Below are positions 50,646 to 62,215 of a DNA stretch of 64,000 nucleotides, piece by piece. This DNA comes from Macquaria australasica (Eukaryota; Chordata; Actinopteri; Centrarchiformes; Percichthyidae): contig SEMN01000613.1 of assembly GCA_005408345.1 (NCBI GenBank), positions 124,001 through 188,000 of the forward strand. Direction: 5' to 3'. Within the stretch, counting starts at the first letter, position 1; every line of letters starts with the position of its first letter. The position numbers were made by a program, and so were the translations under genes. The notes below the pieces were generated by a model. That model made no database searches. It saw only the letters and a list, made by a program, of their open reading frames with translations, and was not told the DNA's origin.

Positions 50646-53600
50646 AAAATCTAAACATTAACAAACAATAAAGTAAATTGAACTTAGGATAGGAACAGCT
50701 CGAAAACAAGTCAGAAAGTTAAATACAACCACAGTACAAGCATGTTTTAAAAAGTGACAGTGTAAAGAAGTAATGGATCATACTGACTCAGATAAGGTCC
50801 ACAGTCTTTGTGGTTGAAATGTACTGAATGTCAACCAAAAGGTTATCTGTTTCTGGTAAAAAAAAAAAAAAAAAAAAAAAATAGAAAGATAGAAGTAGAA
50901 GTATTGTCTGTTTAACGTCGTATAAAACTCAGTGTTGTTCATGATATTATGATCGCATGAAAAACAAGCAACACTTTGATCGTACTAAGAGCTGCGAAAC
51001 CACTGAGTCCAATCTGAGTCACAAGCAGAGGCCTTTCATATCAGATGACTCCAAACTGAGTCAACAGCCAACTGCCAACTCTGACTGTATTACATACAGA
51101 AGTGGGACCAAGTCAATGTTTTACAAGTCACGAGTAAGCCCTAAGTCTTTGCAGTCAAGTCCCAAGTGTAGACTGACAAGTCCAAAGTCAAGTTCCAAGT
51201 CCTAAACTTTGAGTTTCGAGTCCTAAACAAGTCATAATGTGCTCTTTACCAAATGTAATGCCATTTTAACAACAGAGCAATAATATATTCAATTCAAACA
51301 AATCGTGAATTCTTTTTAAAATTTGTATTTATGCAACTGAACTTAATCATAAAAAAGTAGTGCTCACATTGCACTTTCACAGCATTTAGCACTATTAACC
51401 AATACCACAACAGAATGAATTTTGTATGTTTCTGTCCTGTCTTGTTGTATTTAAATAACATACTGTTTAATCTTGGGGCTCAAGGGCGAAGGTATCAAGT
51501 ATTTTCAAGTCAAAAGGCTCAAGTCCAAGTGAAGTCACAAGTCTTTTTTGATTTTGTCAAGTCGAGTCTAAAGTCATCAAATTTGTGACTCGAGTCCAAG
51601 TCATGTGACTCGAGTCCACACCTCTGATTACATGTATCTAGAAACAAAGAAGCAACTAAGAAATGAGTACCAATTTGTTTTGACACAACATGTATTGTGT
51701 AATAATGTTGGTGGATTAATGGTATTTATCACTACTCCTCAGTGGACATCAAGTGTCTGTGAAAGTAAGCAGTTTGTTTTCTCAACACACAAATGAACAC
51801 AGACATGTAGAGAGTTATGCTGACGAAGATTATAGCGTGGAGATACTAAAACATTTTTAACTTAACATCCAAATCACAAACTTCAAGAAAACAGTCTAAT
51901 TAAGACGTCCATGTGGTATCCAACAGCAACATGTCTGCAACAGTACTCTGTTGGCTGGCTGTAAAAAACTCACCTCTGGTTTCTGTTGGCCAAATATGAG
52001 TTGTTAGGAAATCACTTCTCCTTTCCCTGAAGTCTCTTGGTCCACAGCTTGACACTGTCTTCTTCTTACTGCACAGTTAAAACCCCCTAATAACTCATCC
52101 TTAGCTCCTAAAAAGCTGCCATTGGACAGGGTTTAGTCCATCCCACATGAAGAGAGATGCCGCTGCCAACTGGAACAGAGTTCTTAATGCTGAACATGAC
52201 ACTGACAACAGGGCCCAGGCTTGAGAACTTTAAAGTTTATACTTTAAAAATATTTACTTGGCAGGCTACGCAACAAACTATACTATGGAATATTTTAGTG
52301 ACACCATTGGACATGAAGCCCAACTATATAGTTTATATTTAGGTGACGAAAAACAAACAAGAGTAACATTACAGAAAATCAAGGCTACTGGCATGATATC
52401 ATAACTCCCTGTAGGAATATAATAAGACTGTTTAAGTCTGCTAAATCTGTTAAAAACTGACTTCTGTGACAATGTGGGATGATAATTTGAACTCAAAGGC
52501 AGCCTATATTTTTGTTACATATGTTTAATAGCTGAATTGTTTATTTTTCTTGTTTATTTTTTTACTCCAATGCTGCTAAATGTTCTGCCAAGCTTTAATT
52601 TCCCCATATACAGCCCCTGATTTTGTGATGCTGTCCAATAGCGCCCCTAAATGCCAAAAATGTTGATGTGTTTGTGCAAAGGTACCTACATTGAGCGTAC
52701 ATGGATTGTAGTTTACCTGGACAGACCTTGGCCTTACAATGTTCTGCAAAGTAAAATGGACTATTTTAAGAGGTGGTATCACATAGAAAACATCTGGATC
52801 TGGATCTTTACACTTAGCATTTAGAGAGTCTTCATGATCCCCTATTACCTGATGGTGTCTTAAAATTCATGCAGCTACTGTACAAGAATCTATGCACTAT
52901 TTTGGAAATTAAAAACATAAAAAAATATATTTAATAACGGAGGGAAAGTGCAGAAATGTATGTGACCTTGACTAGGATAAGAGAATTAGAGAGTGAATGG
53001 ATGGATGGAAGGAAGTGCAGATACTTTGATACACTTTGATAGACATATGTACAAATCAAGAAATCCTGCAACACAGAGACACTTTCATTTCCAACAAGAT
53101 ATTTGCTCAATCATAAAGTAGGTGAAAAGTTTTAAGAAAGGCAGAAAACAGAAGAAAATAATGTCTCACCGAGAGGGGGAGGCGTTCTCCGACAGGGCAG
53201 AAAAAACCCGCCAAAATATCTTTCAGCGTAGAAGAAGACGCTTTCGTCCAATCACACGCAGCGACTGGCGCAAAACGGAACAGGTCCAAGTTTACGTTTC
53301 ACTTCTTACGATCGTTTGGAAAACTGCTGAAAGGTGATGTAGGAGTTGTGTTTATGAAATCGCCTTTTAAGTCACTTAACAGCATGTTTAATCGTGTTCA
53401 AGAGAACTGAGGAAACGTCTCTTATAGGGGAGGCATGCTGTTTATTTGAGGGAAAGTCTGCACTGGTTGTTGTCGGAGCTCGCAAACTTCGCCATGACAT
53501 CAGTTATTAAACAATGGACAGCTTCTGTTCCTAACATTTATCCCCTAAAAACCCTGTCAGAGAAACCTCCTGAAATATTATCCACTATACACATTAATAC

Positions 53601-53697
53601 AATATACCTGTGCCTGTATTTTAGGTTTAAATAGACTGTAAGAGTTTAATTTGTTGTTATTCGTGTGTTTTGTCCTGTTCTGTCTTTTGGTTTCAGG
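50646..53697. other. bscl2/rnaseh2c divergent spacer with 5' UTR exons
   Basis: On the minus strand a good donor (CCAGAG|GTGAGT, exon end 51974) suggests a non-coding bscl2 first exon upstream, joined to the coding exon by a TTTAG acceptor just before 50645. On the plus strand, a CCAAT box (about 53246), CpG-containing sequence and a donor GAAAG|GTGATG (exon end 53333) suggest an rnaseh2c 5' UTR exon at about 53180-53333. A hAT-like element (51097-51626) and a poly(A) tract (50858-50881) also lie here. The rest (about 52160-53100) shows nothing recognisable. Confidence 0.45.
51097..51626. mobile_element. hAT-like non-autonomous element, CAAGTC-rich, with 8-bp target duplication
   Basis: The left end CAGAAGTGGGACCAAGTCA faces the right end TGACTCGAGTCCACACCTCTG, an imperfect inverted repeat (CAGAGGTGTGGACTCGAGTC in reverse). 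The element is flanked by ATTACATA (51089-51096) and ATTACATG (51627-51634), a 7/8 match and the 8-bp duplication length expected of hAT transposons. The interior is full of CAAGTC and GAGTCC words. It lies in the presumed bscl2 5' intron and has no coding capacity. Confidence 0.8.
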
Positions 53698-55049
53698 ATG
53701 TCCTGTAACACCAGTGTCACTCGTGTTCAAGTGTCATCTGTGGACCAGGTACAGCGAGTCCCGGTCCACCTAATGCCCTGTGAGATTGAACACGACGGGC
53801 CGGCCCAGGTCTCACAATACCTGACTGCTACCACGAAAGACTGCAAGCAAGGTGCACTCAGTGTGTTTTCTATCATCATCAGGTTTAAAGCCTCTCTACC
53901 TGTAGAATAAAGGTAATTGTTACTGGACCAGTTTGCAGCTCTTAGAAAACAGTGGTGGAGATAAAACCCATAAAAAAAAAAATGACACAAATGTGGTGAT
54001 TTTGTTCATTCTTACGAGATTCATCTTTCAGCGGGAGTCATTTGGTTCTGTCTATAACTTCCACTGAAACTGCTTTTGAGCCATTTTATGCTGCTTTATC
54101 TTGTAACCAATCGTCCCAATATGAGACATTTGTGTCCAAAGTAAATGGGGACAAATGATAAGGGAACGGATACGTTATTTGGATGATTTGATTTGACGAT
54201 GAATGAGTTTAACATATCTAGCAATTTAGGACTTCAAGTAGTCACATTAAATTGATTTAAAAAGGTGTATCTGGAGGGAAAACCCATCTCTAACAACAAT
54301 CCTTTGTGCATTTGTCCCATTACAGAGAAGACGGTGTCATTCAGAGGGCGTGGGTTGAAGGGGCGGGAGCTCAGCTGTCCACAGGGCTACACTGGCTTGG
54401 TGCTGAAAGAGATCAACAAGCCCGGCTCTGACCAAGAGGTAACATAAGGCAAAGCACTGACTGCATGGGGCATAAAAATCACATGCAGTTGTGTGGGTGA
54501 GGATGTTGTTAGAATGTTTACAATGTTTACATGATGCTAAGGTGTGTGTGTGTGTGTGTCCAGGACAGGACAGTGAGGGTATCCTCTGTGTTTGACAAGC
54601 TGACCTACTGGAACCTGGAGACGCCTCCAAACTCTGATGATACAGTTGTGATGGCGATGGATTGGCCGGAGTTGGCTGAGGCGGTGAGTTCTTTTTTCAA
54701 AGACGAGACTAACCCATGTCACTCAGTAATTAAAAGTCTTTCAGTTTAATTAATTTGAACAAGATAAATCATACTACATACTTTGGGGTGATACAGAAAT
54801 TAAATACTTAAATACTGTCTCATTGAGCAGGATTAACAAAGTTATCTGGATAACTTATGTTTGGTAAAGCACCAACTTCTTTTTCTTCAATACATGTTCC
54901 ACATTTTACTCAGTAAATTTATCCAAGTACAACAATACTTCATTAGAATATCATTTGGTTGGAAATACAAGGACACAGAGGCAGATAGATTTGTAGGTGG
55001 ATGCTGATATTTTGTCTCTTCACAGATCCACGGGCCAGTAGAAGACTGA
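53698..55049 (+). CDS. rnaseh2c: Ribonuclease H2 subunit C
   Basis: RNASEH2C is the non-catalytic subunit that, with 2B, holds the RNase H2 enzyme which removes ribonucleotides and RNA from DNA. Exons are 53698-53851, 54326-54438, 54564-54683 and 55026-55049 after a non-coding first exon, all in phase, giving 136 residues. The protein starts MSCNTSVTRVQVSSV and keeps the family features HLMPCEIEHDGPAQVSQYL, VSFRGRGLKGRELSCPQGY, FDKLTYWNLETPPNSDD and a C-terminal DWPELAEAIHGPVED, like the human WPSLAAAIHAQVPED. It is shorter than the human protein (164 residues) because the variable N terminus and middle loop are smaller. The 3' splice site of the 54564 exon follows a GT repeat. Confidence 0.93.
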
Positions 55050-55206
55050 AGAGAGAGACAGAACCACCTGCTAAGAGGTGGCAGGTTGGTGTCACCTCAG
55101 CGAGTTAGGAATTAAATGTACAGTTTGCTGGTTACTGGTTACAGTCAGTGAAAAGACCTAAGAAACGCTAACCAGTTCATTGTTACTGTTTTGCTGTTGT
55201 AGAGCA

Positions 55207-55272
55207 ATAAATAACAGGTAATGTTTTATATTTTTGTATATGTTCTTTTCTAGTGAAATAAAGAAAAATAAA
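55207..55272 (+). terminator. Poly(A) signals of rnaseh2c
   Basis: Three AATAAA hexamers (55207-55212, 55257-55262, 55267-55272) lie 158-223 bp after the rnaseh2c stop codon. Confidence 0.7.
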
Positions 55273-56787
55273 AGATAATGTTGACTGACCAACCTGTGCA
55301 TTGTGTGATTCACTGAAGCATTACAACATTTACACATTGTTTATTCACAAGGTGACATTTAGATTTTGCACACTGGCTACCATGAAACCCTCTAATAAAT
55401 GATCACTGACTCAACTGTCCCATTGCAAAACTCTTGGGTTTGTACCAATACTAATCAATGTTCATTATACAGAAACTGTAATCCCAAAACGTAAAATGGT
55501 GCAGAACAACAAATTCCAAAAGTGTCTAACAGGCATTCAGGCACATTTAAAGTTTAAATTTCAACATTTATAGGGAAGGCAGAACTACGGCATGTGTCAA
55601 AGTGTGCTCATACTGTATATTCTGTCATACTACAGGAGAAACACTACAGAGGCAAAGGGAAATGGGGAAATAAGCGAAACCAAACATGATGACTTCCACT
55701 GCTGTCCTACCAGGAAGTTGAACTAAACCTGTTCTTCATTCCTAACTACTTGTAATTGACCCTTATGGAGAATGCCAAGCAAAGTCTATGAAATATGTGG
55801 CAAAATCATAATTTAGGACAAGACAGACACAGTGCTAAGATAATCTGACTGAATTTACTGTAGGCTACTGTATATAATCCTGGTTGGTTGTCGAGTTAAT
55901 GTAGTGCTGGAGCAGATAATTGTGGGGCAGCAATCTTAATTGTAAGAAACTGTCAGGTTTTTCTAAAGGAGAGGAGAAAAGAAGCACCTTTCCTTACCAT
56001 TTAGAGAATTCAATCAGTTTGTGTGGCTGCTACTTTGATATTTCTGGGTCATTTGCCTCATTTAGGAATCTTCCTAATCAAAGACTTCTTACTGCACTGT
56101 TAAAGGAGATAAGGGGAGGAACGAAGGAGATGAAGAAACAAGGCAAAGTGAAGGCCATCTGGATTTCCTACTTCATCAAATATAAGTTACTGTATACATC
56201 TGCTACTGATGAAGTGGCTTCATCAAAACTGATGCAAGGATAAGTGTGTATTACAAGTTATAAAATGGCACTATCTGATTCTAATTTTAGAATTTGCAGG
56301 TATCTGCTTTTAAGTTAACAGCTGTGATGGTTTCATCCTGTAAATAAAACACTAGGCAGTACAATGCTACTACATTTTCAATCAGTCAAACTGAAAAGGC
56401 AGTCGTACACATTACATTTCATGTAACCAATTAAACAACAGCTTTCCCTTATTGTGTTTTGAGTTAATATAGCAAACACTGGGTGTAGGATGTCACACAA
56501 CTCTGAGACATTTTCGTACATCTTCTGAATCTTCTTACAACAATGTTTTTGATCATTTTTATACCCATACAAATGTATGAATAAAGATATTACAAACCTA
56601 AACTGTAAAATGCCTCTTAAATTTGACAAAGAGTAGCATGATAGCATTAAATCAGTTTTAAATTATAACTTTGATTAAATCAATCCATTTTAGGGTTCTA
56701 TGTAGACAACAGTCAAACATGAACATAATGTGTGTTAGTTTGATGAGTGAGGGCTGATATTACTGCCACAACGCTGGTGTTTACTCT
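55273..56787. other. Spacer between convergent rnaseh2c and zbtb3
   Basis: AT-rich sequence with only chance open frames, such as a 107-codon frame at 55920-56243. No gene, RNA gene or obvious repeat was recognised. Confidence 0.5.
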
Positions 56788-57786
56788 GTGTGTGTGAGTT
56801 CTTGTATTTCTGTACTTATGGGGATCAAATGTCCTCAGTACAATATAAAGCCAGGGTGTCTGCAGGGTGTTTAAATATAAAAATATTAAGACAATATTTG
56901 GATAAATTGAGCAGGATGGTTTGAGTCTTGAAGTGTCACAACTAGTGGCAATTGTGCCATTGTCTTTTTAAATAGGGGCCAACAAATAAGCCACTTGTTG
57001 ATTTTTTTGCCTAATTATTTATTTAAAAAAAAATCTAGTTTATGCCATATCCTATTTTTATAATGTCATATGTACGTATGTAGTATCAAGTATGAATCTA
57101 AGTAAAGTATGCAACTACCAAGGTAAGCATTAGGTTGGTTTGGGTAGTGTTTAATTCTGAAAAAGAATATAAATGAATAAATAAAATCCGATAAAATGTC
57201 TAAAAACACCTGAGATGAAGACCATAAATTGAGTCTTGATATTAATATTTAATATAAAAATTAATAAAGACCTGCAGATACCCTGGACATTTTGCAAAGT
57301 GAGGACATTATGTCAGTCCTTACTACTTAAAGGAACCTCAATTTAAGAGCTGCAAGGATTAGTCAATTAATCTATTAGTTGATTGACATAAATTTAATCG
57401 GCATCTATTTTAATAATTTATTAATCGTTCTGAGTAATTTTTAAAGAAAAAAAATTCTCTGGTTCCAGCTTTTCAAATGTTTCTGGTTCTTTTAGTCTTC
57501 TATGATAGTGACCTGAATATTTTTGAATTTACTGTTGGTCAGACAAAACAAGACATTTGTCACCTTAGGCTTTGGGAATTGTGACTCTTTTCACAATTTT
57601 CTGACATTTTATAGACCAAACAATTAATCAATTAATCCAGGAAATAATCAACAGATTAATTGATTGATGAAAATAATCGTTTGTTGCAGCCCTACTCGAT
57701 TTAGGTTTAAAGGCAGAATTAGAGTAAGGATATTAGGTTTAAGTTCAGGTATGTGTGTATAAGTACAGAAATACAATAGTGTGTCT
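56788..57786. mobile_element. Inverted-repeat element, host of a nested insertion
   Basis: TTGTATTTCTGTACTTAT (56802-56819) is repeated as its exact reverse complement at 57759-57776, about 1 kb apart, with GT-rich sequence outside both copies. The interior includes GAGGACATTATGTCAGTCCT-type sequence. I recognise this kind of GTGAGGACAT repeat from teleosts, but not its superfamily. It is split by the element at 57346-57695 and ends about 10 bp from the zbtb3 stop codon. Confidence 0.65.
57346..57695. mobile_element. Non-autonomous hAT-like element nested in another repeat
   Basis: Ends AGAGCTGCAAG and GTTGCAGCCCTAC are inverted versions of AGGGCTGCAAC. The interior has the repeated GATTAATC / AATTAATCAATTAATCC words typical of a very common fish repeat. 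Flanks TCAATTTA (57338-57345) and TCGATTTA (57696-57703) match at 7 of 8 positions, an hAT-type duplication. Confidence 0.75.
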
Positions 57787-57795
57787 GTTTGTGTG

Positions 57796-60514
57796 TTAGC
57801 TAAGAGGTGGTGGTGGTGGCGGTTGTGGCAGCTGTGGTGGCAGGGAGGCTTCCACGTCTGCCTTGCTGCGTTTGGCCGGCAGTGTGTGGTCATGAGCTTT
57901 GCGAATGTGTCGGTAGAGGTCACCTGATTGTGTGTAGCTCCGGTAGCAGTAGCGGCACTCGTAAGGACGTTCGCGTGTGTGCACGATGGCATGGCGCCTC
58001 AGTGTGTATGTACATGAGAAAGTCTTTCCACAGACTCCACATGTGGGGACGTCCTCCACAAAGTTCCCCATAGAGTCCTGGAAGTCCTGGAAGTAGGCAG
58101 CAGGGTCTGAATGATGCTGAGCTGTAGACGGATGAATGAGGGAGGCGGTGAAGGAGGAAGTGTCCTGGGAGGAAGGGCCAGCACCGGAGGAGGAGGAGGA
58201 GGGAGAGAGAGGGAAGGAGTAGTCATTTGAATGGGAGGTCATTTGTAAGAGGCCCTGTGGGTGGGAGGAGAGAAACTGAGGGCTGTTCAGCTCCTCTTCT
58301 TGGATGTCATCATCAAACTCATCGTCTACTTCCATCACTGGTTCTCTCTCTCTGCTTTCATCTCTCTCCTCCAGCTCTTCGTCAGATATAACAATGGCCT
58401 CCACTTTGACTTTCACATTCTCTCCATCATTGTCGTCTGTCCTCACTCTGTCCATATCAGGGTGAGATCTTTCATTTCTAGTGGCGGATGAAGCTCCCTT
58501 ATCCCCCCCAGGTCCCTTTAGGGTTTGGGTCTGAGGAGTGGAGTGGAAGTCCAAGCTTTGGCGTTGGAGTGACACAGCGCTCTGGATTCGAATCTGGGGA
58601 AGTGCGCGCTGTGGTGGCGAGTGCGTTGGGTTTGGTTCTAAGTGTGAAGTTAGTGCTGATGTTTGGATTAACATGACCATCTGTTGTCTTCCTCTGTGGT
58701 CAGTCTCTGAGAGTTTCCTAACAGAGTCATCACGGGGCAGTCGGGGTACGTCCTTTTGGGGGCTGGGGGAGAGGCTGGATTCTGACTGGGAAAGGGCAAC
58801 CACTGACCGACCACTAGCCTGGCTCACTGACACCAGGGAGGAAGAAGACGAAGAGGGCTGCTGGTTACTGCTGTGGCTGGAGAAAGCAGAAAGAAAGGAA
58901 GATGTACTGTAAACAACCTAGTATATGTAGAGCAGAGTGCACTTAAAGTCAAAGAATCAAAGTAAATTCTTCAGCTAAATACTGGGCATAACTTTCAAGT
59001 TCTTGCCCATACTTTTTATGGTATGGGGTTGGATGATATGACAATTTATACTGTGAGATGATAAAACATCGTCTTTAATATCTCTAGGTGTATTAGATTT
59101 TTGATGCAAATGTTGCAAATCAATGAGCAGGACATGTTTATGGCAATATTGGATTTACAAGAGCTCAACTCTGCTGCTACAACTCAATCCAAGCGGAAAC
59201 TCCAACAGTGTTTAAGATGTTGGCTTAGTAATTATTTTTGTCTTGTGAATTTAGGTAACAAACCTGTGTACCTTGATTCACAGGGTTAAAATGATACCAT
59301 GGCAAGGCTGCAATGACCGAAAATAAGCAATAAATAAAGACTAAAGATATATAAAAAAAATGAATTAAAAACACCAGATTCAGAAGACAGAATTTATGGC
59401 AGCACCTCATGGGAGCTGTTTGGTTATTAATAAGTGACTTTTTTTTAAATTTTATTGTACATCTGCACCAAAACAAATACCTTGAACACATTTACTTGCT
59501 GAATGAAGTTTCTGATTGTGATTCAAATGTCCTTTCGACTTCTATTCTGCTTTTATTCTGCTTTGAGCTCAAAGCAACCTACTTAAGGTTTAAATTAAAA
59601 AACACTGATTACCAGTCTAATATTTAGTGTAAACTCTTTTTTCAAGTTCAAACAGTCCAGAAATTCACAGCAGACTCATACCTGTATGTCTCAGTGGTGC
59701 TGCAAGGGCTGCAGAGTGCTGTCCCCTCTCCCTGACCTCCTGTCCTCATCCTGGCGTGACCTCCCGAGGCAGGGGCAGACAGGCCTGCAATGAGGCCCTG
59801 CACTAGCTCTCCACCTGGGGGCAGAGGAGGGGCGTCCATGCCTGGTTGCGTGGTATCAGCGAGCTCAGGGCTCAGAGGAGTCTGAACCCGTGCCTCTGAT
59901 GACCCCCTACAAGTCCTCCGCTCAGACTTCACAAACTCCAACTGACTCCTCTCTGCTGTTATGGATACTGATGAGAGTGGCGCTGCCATGGCGACTGGAT
60001 TCAAGTGATCTCCTGCCATGGCCACCACAGGCTCAGTTCCACCGTCACCCCCACCCTCCCTCCCTGTCTCTACTGCCTTCCTGGCACCAGCGCTCTCTTC
60101 TGAACGAGTGCTGTCTGCCTCAGCCTGAGGCCCTCGTCTCTGCAGTCGTCTCTTGCATACTCTCACCACCTCGTTCATGTGCAGAAAGCTTGCAGCCGCC
60201 AATATGTCCTCCACCGGTGGAGACTCGTCCAGCTGCAGCACGCCTTCATAGACAAAGTCCAAGAGCAAGCCAAATGCAGCAGCCGTGACAATGTCATTGT
60301 CGAGTGTGACAGAGCTGTTGGTGCCGTTTCCACCACTGACCCCTGGAGAGTCTGAGTAGAACATGTGGAAGAAAGGCGAGCAGGAGGCCAAAACAGCCCT
60401 GTGAGCCAGGAAACGGCATGAGCCCACCAGAACGGAGCAGTCACAGAGGAAGCCCCGCTGGCGCTGGGAACGCAGAGCTGACAGCAGCTGCTGGGAATGC
60501 TGGGGGAACTCCAT
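57796..60514 (-). CDS. zbtb3: Zinc finger and BTB domain-containing protein 3
   Basis: Predicted BTB zinc-finger transcription regulator, nuclear. Two coding exons (59682-60514 and 57796-58876) join in phase as TTETY|SHSSNQQ to give 637 residues. The ATG at 60514 starts MEFPQHSQQLLSALRSQRQR, and the BTB domain follows (FLCDCSVLVGSCRFLAHRAV, VEDILAAASFLHMNEVVRVC). ADTTQPGMDAPPLP and VKVKVEAIVISDEE match human ZBTB3 in its otherwise variable middle. Two C2H2 fingers near the C terminus are complete: CGVCGKTFSC...HAIVH and CRYCYRSYTQ...HIRKAH. The tail AKRSKADVEASL ends in a Pro-rich run and TAA at 57796-57798. A non-coding first exon probably lies at about 61980-62150, with donor CTGCAG|GTAAGA. 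It is divergent from trpt1. Confidence 0.95.
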
Positions 60515-60994
60515 CTCCTGAACAACAGAGAAGTTAAAAATGAGAGAAAGCAGAGACATAAAGAGTCAATCGTGCTGTCACTGAAATAAATTACTAGAGA
60601 CAGCTCTGTATTTTTTTGGTAGCTCTCTTATGATTTCTTTGGAAAATAATGGCTTGCACAAATCGAACATTCAGTCATCTCTCTTAAATATCCATGAATG
60701 GCCAACTCATCCAAATGACAAAAAAACATTTTTTCATACTTAACACTAAAGGCACATAACCATGTAGATAGTATTGGTTATAGTTGATCATTATGCTCAG
60801 TACCAGGACAGTGTTTCTAGAAAGGTACATTGCTATTGAGTTTTCCAAATATTGATTTTCAAACACCACAAACCAAATTCCTTTCACCCTCATGCTGTTC
60901 AGTTTATGGCAGAAGTCTCAGTAGCAGAGACCTCAAAACTCTGGCATATAAAAAACGAAACTATCTGCATGTCTAGGTAAAGTATCATTAGGTG

Positions 60995-61311
60995 CAGTGA
61001 CGGTAGAAGTACTGAGATCTTTAACTTAAGTAAAAGTAGCAATACCATATGGATGCATTCATGTGTAAGCATTACTTTAATGTTGTATTACATCACAACT
61101 TATAGTTATATAACTTGTATTTTATATTGGTAATTTGAATCTGCAAAGTAGTTACTTAACCCAAGCTGTCAGATAACTTAAATGGAGTTGAGTACAATAT
61201 TTGCCTACAAAATGTAGTGGAGTATAAAGTATACAAAATATAACATAGCATAAAATGAAAATGGTCAAGTAAAATACTTGAGTTAATGTACTTAGTTACT
61301 TTCCACCACTG
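60995..61311. mobile_element. hAT-like non-autonomous element (AAGTA-rich)
   Basis: The right end, read in reverse, is CAGTGGTGGAAAGTAACTAA; the left end CAGTGACGGTAGAAGTAC is a degraded copy. Flanks ATTAGGTG (60987-60994) and ACTAGGGG (61312-61319) match at 6 of 8 positions, consistent with an old 8-bp duplication. AAGTA and ACTTAAGT words inside are typical of the abundant teleost family. It lies upstream of the zbtb3 coding exons, probably in its 5' intron. Confidence 0.75.
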
Positions 61312-62215
61312 ACTAGGGGTAAAGTGGTACAAGTGGGAAATGTTTTTTCTCTTTTAACGCTAAATAAACGGTTTTATCCCTTAGCGCCTTTCGAGGTCAA
61401 CGTTAGTTTAGGTAAGGAAAAACCGACGTCCTAAAATAGGAATAACATCAACACAACAACTAAAAAGAACCTGTAAAATAAACATTTCACGGTAACAGTT
61501 GTTTTCAAAGAGCAGGACACTCACAGAAAAGCACGGCCTCTTTCTCTCCTTGAACACCGCTTGTTGACGGTTGAGTCAACCATTAACGTCTCTAACGTAC
61601 CGTTTCCATGGTGACCAGCTCCGTCTGATTTGTAAGGCTAAACGCAGAGACGACAGCCGAGGGCATGCAGGTGAGAAACAACCACGGCAAACAGCATGAC
61701 ATGTACTATAAGAAGAAGAAGAAGAAGACCCAAAGTGTCCCAAATGCCAACCAGGCAGCTCCAGCTCACCCCCCCCCCCCCCTAACCCCAACTATGCTAG
61801 CATTACTTAGCCAAGTTAGCTCAGCCTCTGTGTAAAAATCCAGTACCAGGAGCTTCAGTAACCGCAGTCTTTTGTTTGGATATATAGCCACGAGTTGTAA
61901 GTAAGCCGTGAAATAGGCGGCACCGGTTCTGAACTGAGATGTGTCATATTTTTCGTGGATATGATGAATATTTTCTTACCTGCAGCTGCTGTCTGAGTGA
62001 TGCCTTCTTCCAGGACAAAATGCAGCTTTTCCTCTGTGGTGGCAGGGTACCGTTACTGCAGCACCGGCCGCCACAGCGCCACCTACAAGCGGATAACGAC
62101 AACAGTCAGGAAGTGGGAGCCTGCGCGTTTGTTGATGTTGTTGACGGGAGTTGACATCAACAAACACAAGTGTGATCTTGTGTAACCTTTCGCTGAATTA
62201 AAATCAGTACAATAT
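61312..62215. promoter_or_regulatory. Shared zbtb3/trpt1 promoter region with 5' UTR exons
   Basis: Mixed GC-rich sequence between the divergent genes. On the minus strand, CTGCAG|GTAAGA gives a strong donor ending an exon at 61980, a likely zbtb3 non-coding exon. On the plus strand, GGGCATGCAG|GTGAGA near 61669 could end a trpt1 5' UTR exon spliced to an acceptor ATCAG just before the start codon. Both are inferences from splice-site quality only. An (AAG)n tract at 61711-61729 and a C run near 61771 are also present. Confidence 0.4.

Noticed and set aside
53122..53337. 71-codon frame upstream of rnaseh2c
   Set aside because: Overlaps the probable 5' UTR exon and ends at the splice donor region; the RNASEH2C-like sequence begins only at 53698.
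55920..56243. 107-codon plus-strand frame between rnaseh2c and zbtb3
   Set aside because: No recognisable domain, AT-rich, no splice partners or promoter; treated as chance.
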